Origin: Flavobacteriaceae bacterium UBA7302
Lineage (GTDB): Bacteria; Bacteroidota; Bacteroidia; Flavobacteriales; Flavobacteriaceae
Direction of reading: 5' to 3'
Length of the DNA stretch: 64,000 bases
Assembly: GCA_002471825.1 (NCBI GenBank)
Contig: DKQS01000011.1
Coordinates: 190,144-254,143 of the forward strand
The first letter of the stretch is position 1, and each line of letters opens with the position of its first letter. Position numbers and translations under genes: made by a program. The notes beneath the pieces were generated by a model. It was not told the origin of the DNA. It saw only the letters and a list, made by a program, of their open reading frames with translations, and searched no databases. Positions 61,853 through 64,000 of this stretch are shown piece after piece.

Positions 61853-62251
61853 CTAACCCCTTCTACTTCCCTCCTTATAAGTAGGAATGCCGGCTTTGAG
61901 TTTGCGCTTGAGCTTGACCGAAGGTTGGTAATTGATGTGAAAACTTTGGATGTCTTTTTGAACACTCAAATCTTCCGGACGGTCTTTGGCTTTGCCTTTG
62001 AATCCAATTTTAAATCGGCCAATATAATCGAGATCTACAATTCGACCATCTTCCAAATGCCTTTCCATTTGTGACGCCAAGGCATGAAGTACCGCTAGCA
62101 CATCCGTTTCGCTTAAACTGGTAGCGCGACTGATATGCGCACTAATAGATTCTGAATTGACCACCCCCTTGTGCACGGCCTGCATGATGTATTGTTTGTT
62201 GTTCTTTCCTATGCTGTTGTTTCTTCCTGTAATTCGATATCGTAATGCCAT
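61853..62251 (-). CDS. HU-related DNA-binding protein
   Basis: 132 residues from ATG 62249-62251 (MALRYRITGRNNSIGKNNKQYIMQAVHKG). It is the Bacteroidota HU-like single-domain type (TIGR01201-like): helix pair with SISAHISRATSLSETDVLAVLHALASQMERHLEDGRIVDLDYIGRFKIGFKGKAKDRPEDL, the beta-arm region, then a basic C-terminal tail (KLKRKLKAG...YKEGSRRG). The frame is also open three codons upstream (62260). It binds and bends DNA, like nucleoid proteins or integration host factors. Copies of only its 3' end lie at 61501-61581 and 59810-59869. Array R5 follows, array R6 and an integrase gene precede. Confidence 0.88.
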   Translation of the reverse strand: MALRYRITGRNNSIGKNNKQYIMQAVHKGVVNSESISAHISRATSLSETDVLAVLHALASQMERHLEDGRIVDLDYIGRFKIGFKGKAKDRPEDLSVQKDIQSFHINYQPSVKLKRKLKAGIPTYKEGSRRG

Positions 62252-62319
62252 AATTATCAATTATTTTTTCTACCTTAGAAATAGCTTCCAATACAAGGCT
62301 TTTCGAGCCTCCTTCTGAA

Positions 62320-62397
62320 AATACTAGAATAAATTTAAAAAAATAGTACAATATTTATAAAAATATACTAGTATTTTATGCGAAAAGTTCTAGTATT
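62320..62397. promoter_or_regulatory. Three ATACTAG-type sites upstream of the HU gene
   Basis: AATACTAGAA (62320-62329) and its perfect inverted copy TTCTAGTATT (62388-62397) flank a palindrome ATACTAGTAT (62365-62374). All lie in very AT-rich DNA 70-150 bp before the HU start. Such a symmetric triple is typical of operators bound by a dimeric regulator; autoregulation by HU itself is less likely because HU binds with little sequence preference. Confidence 0.5.
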
Positions 62398-62447
62398 CTT
62401 CTTACAAACTCCAGTCCACCATTCCAAACCCATCCTTATGTATATCT

Positions 62448-62481
62448 AAAAACGCACTGACAAAATTCCAAAAACGCACTG
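62448..62481. repeat. Pair of perfect 12-bp direct repeats between HU and integrase genes
   Basis: AAAAACGCACTG occurs at 62448-62459 and 62470-62481, with a period of 22 bp (about two helical turns). It is outside the word arrays and could be a binding site pair of the recombinase or of a regulator. Confidence 0.5.
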
Positions 62482-62489
62482 TGGTTTGG

Positions 62490-62713
62490 TTGTTAGGTTT
62501 TAGTTTTTAGTCTTTAGTCGTTAGTTGATAATTTTTTATTGTTAACTGATAACTGATCATTTATTCTTTGCTTTTAGCTTTTAGCCTTTGGCTGCTCGCT
62601 GTTGGTTTTTAGTTTTTAGTGCTTAGTTGTTAGTCTTTAGTTGCTCATTGGTAATTGTTAACTGATAACTGATCATTAATCATTAATCATTTAGCTTTTG
62701 GCTATTGGTTAAC
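62490..62713 (-). repeat. Modular degenerate word array R6
   Basis: Minus orientation, between the HU gene and the integrase: W5-like (AACCAATAGCCAAAAGCTAA, 62691-62713), W3 (ATCAGTTATCAGTTAACAAT, 62645-62690), W4 (AAAGACTAACAACTAAG, 62605-62644), W5/W6 (CCAAAGGCTAAAAGCTAAAA, 62570-62604), W3 (62527-62569) and W4 (ACTAAAGACTAAAAACTAAA, 62490-62526). Confidence 0.75.
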
Positions 62714-62767
62714 GGTATGTTATTTCAATTTGATAGTTACTTAGGTTTTTCATAGTTTTAAACCGCT

Positions 62768-63970
62768 ATGAAAAACACCAACTTACCTACCGTAAGAATT
62801 GTTCCGAAAACAATTCACCGAAAGAACTACTTCTTTCTCTACTTTCCCTACAATCAAGATTTTATTCATTTGATGAAAAGCGAATTAAATGCGCGGTGGT
62901 CTACTACAGAACGAGCCTGGTATGTACCAAACAATCGATCGTTTTTAAAAGCTGTTTTCGAAGTATTTAAATCCATCGCCGTAGTTGACAGCAGTGCCAT
63001 TCCTTTTCGCAATCAAACAGATAATGCACCTAAACCCACAACCGTTGTTGCTAAAAAGGTTGTTCGCTATCGGGTTCCTCAAGATTATGTTGCCTTTTTA
63101 AAACGACGACGATACAGTACCAACACCATTAAGACCTACTCCTCTTTTGTGGAACAGTTTATGGGTTTTATTGCCCCAAAGGCTCTGGAGGAAGCAGATT
63201 TTGCGCTCATAACCAAATTCATGAACCATTTGATTGACGTGAAAAAGGTTGCTCCTAGCACTCAGAATCAGGCCATTAATGCCTTAAAATCCTACTATGA
63301 AAATATGCAAGGTTGGGAAAAGTTTTCCTATCGGGTAGAACGACCACGTAAGGAAAAAAAGATACCACAAATACTCACGGAGCTTGAAGTGCTTCGAATG
63401 ATTCAAGTTACTGACAATGTGAAACATAAAACCATATTATGTGTATTGTACTCCGCAGGATTGCGAAAAGGAGAGCTTTTGAACTTGCGCAAACAGGATG
63501 TATTCTTTGACAAAAATCTTATATTTGTTAGAGGTGGTAAGGGCAAAAAAGACCGTACCACAGTGTTATCTGAAAACCTAAAGAAATTGCTAACGGTATA
63601 TTTGAGAGATTACAAGCCCAATTACTGGTTGCTCGAAAGTGCAAAGCGCTCACGATATGGTGTTACCAGTGTCGATAAGATTGTAAAAAGGGCGGCAAAG
63701 TTGGCAGGTATTGAACGCAATGTGACACCACACATGTTACGTCATTCGTTTGCGACTCATTTGTTAGAACAAGGTTTGGATTTGCGTTATATTCAACAAT
63801 TGTTGGGTCATGGCAGCAGTAAAACTACCGAGATCTACACCCACGTAACCACCAAATCGCTCTCCAAAATTAAAAGTCCGTTAGACACCTTTTTAGAAAG
63901 CCAGAAACGTGATAATCAAAACATTAATACGAGGTTGGATATGGATGATATAAAGTCCATACAATCTTAG
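62768..63970 (+). CDS. Tyrosine recombinase (site-specific integrase) with an extra N-terminal domain
   Basis: 400 residues. The phage-integrase catalytic domain has all six active-site residues: Arg233 (AGLRKGELL), Lys258 (GGKGKKD), His322 and Arg325 (HMLRHSFATH), His348 (LLGHGSS) and nucleophile Tyr357 (TEIYTHV). A SAM-like core-binding domain lies at about 100-185 (YVAFLKRRRYSTNTIKTYSSFVEQFMGF). The first 90 residues are extra and contain ELNARWSTTERAWYVP, reminiscent of the HARP-type W...W pattern. No excisionase, phage or conjugation gene is seen in the window. Neighbours are array R6 and the HU-related gene, which suggests it may act on those repeats. Confidence 0.9.
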   Translation: MKNTNLPTVRIVPKTIHRKNYFFLYFPYNQDFIHLMKSELNARWSTTERAWYVPNNRSFLKAVFEVFKSIAVVDSSAIPFRNQTDNAPKPTTVVAKKVVRYRVPQDYVAFLKRRRYSTNTIKTYSSFVEQFMGFIAPKALEEADFALITKFMNHLIDVKKVAPSTQNQAINALKSYYENMQGWEKFSYRVERPRKEKKIPQILTELEVLRMIQVTDNVKHKTILCVLYSAGLRKGELLNLRKQDVFFDKNLIFVRGGKGKKDRTTVLSENLKKLLTVYLRDYKPNYWLLESAKRSRYGVTSVDKIVKRAAKLAGIERNVTPHMLRHSFATHLLEQGLDLRYIQQLLGHGSSKTTEIYTHVTTKSLSKIKSPLDTFLESQKRDNQNINTRLDMDDIKSIQS

Positions 63971-64000
63971 CCTCTAGTTACCACACAGTATGAAATCAAG
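63971..64000. other. Right end of window, no feature seen
   Basis: Thirty bases after the integrase stop; no terminator, array word or attachment core can be recognised before the window ends. Confidence 0.3.

Noticed and set aside
62142..62351. 69-codon minus-strand frame overlapping the HU start
   Set aside because: It overlaps the 5' end of the HU gene in another frame and covers its promoter region; a shadow frame.

Overview
The window comes from a member of the Bacteroidota, most likely class Flavobacteriia (order Flavobacteriales; family not resolved). The evidence is: gliding/type IX secretion genes (gldF, gldG, and a protein with a type B gliding-motility C-terminal sorting domain); promoters with the Bacteroidota -7 box TAnnTTTG in front of many genes; almost no Shine-Dalgarno sequences; AT-rich intergenic DNA; and lineage-typical families (DUF2911, DUF6503-like, tricorn-like S41 protease, HU-related single-domain protein).

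Layout. 1-2.8 kb: an ABC exporter operon (ATPase plus a very large permease cut by the window edge). 2.9-6.5 kb: M42 peptidase, class V aminotransferase, NUDIX hydrolase, lipoprotein. 6.5-20.2 kb: a complete acetate/propionate utilisation locus. The DUF294/CBS protein and a DEDDh exonuclease converge on a long minus-strand operon that encodes a zinc-ribbon/HTH protein, an outer membrane porin, a DUF4212 + SSS symporter pair, a CrbS-like symporter-histidine kinase, a receiver-only response regulator, two small membrane proteins, propionyl-CoA synthetase and acetyl-CoA synthetase. 20.3-22.5 kb: a TauE/SafE permease, a fasciclin protein and two near-identical small-RNA candidates that share one 28-bp upstream element with the fasciclin promoter. 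22.5-31.2 kb: purC with two small conserved genes, a T9SS-exported protein, phoH, a SAM hydroxide adenosyltransferase, gldF and gldG. 31.2-38.6 kb: epimerase, DUF2911 lipoprotein, and an operon of PIG-L deacetylase, a 35-residue membrane peptide, an SSS symporter and a Gfo/Idh/MocA oxidoreductase. 38.6-59.4 kb: dnaN, nitroreductase, AcpH-like phosphodiesterase, gamma-glutamyltransferase, thioredoxin-like lipoprotein, VOC protein, tricorn-like protease, a run of tightly packed small enzymes, fdhD and a FdhF/YdeP-type molybdoenzyme with an outer membrane protein.

59.4-64 kb is accessory in character. It holds a secreted-protein gene split by a frameshift at a C7 tract, an intact HU-related gene, two extra copies of only the 3' end of that HU gene, and a tyrosine recombinase with all six catalytic residues. 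Six intergenic stretches (three here, three around 39.7, 43.1 and 45.1 kb) are filled by one family of modular degenerate repeats whose short 'words' recur in a fixed cyclic order. Several single genes lie between two such arrays in the same orientation.

The most promising undescribed items are (a) the twin structured RNAs, with a compensatory base-pair change and a shared operator, and (b) the combination of HU 3'-tail copies, word arrays and recombinase, which looks like repeated integration or duplication at the 3' end of the HU gene. No rRNA, tRNA, CRISPR array or complete insertion sequence was seen.
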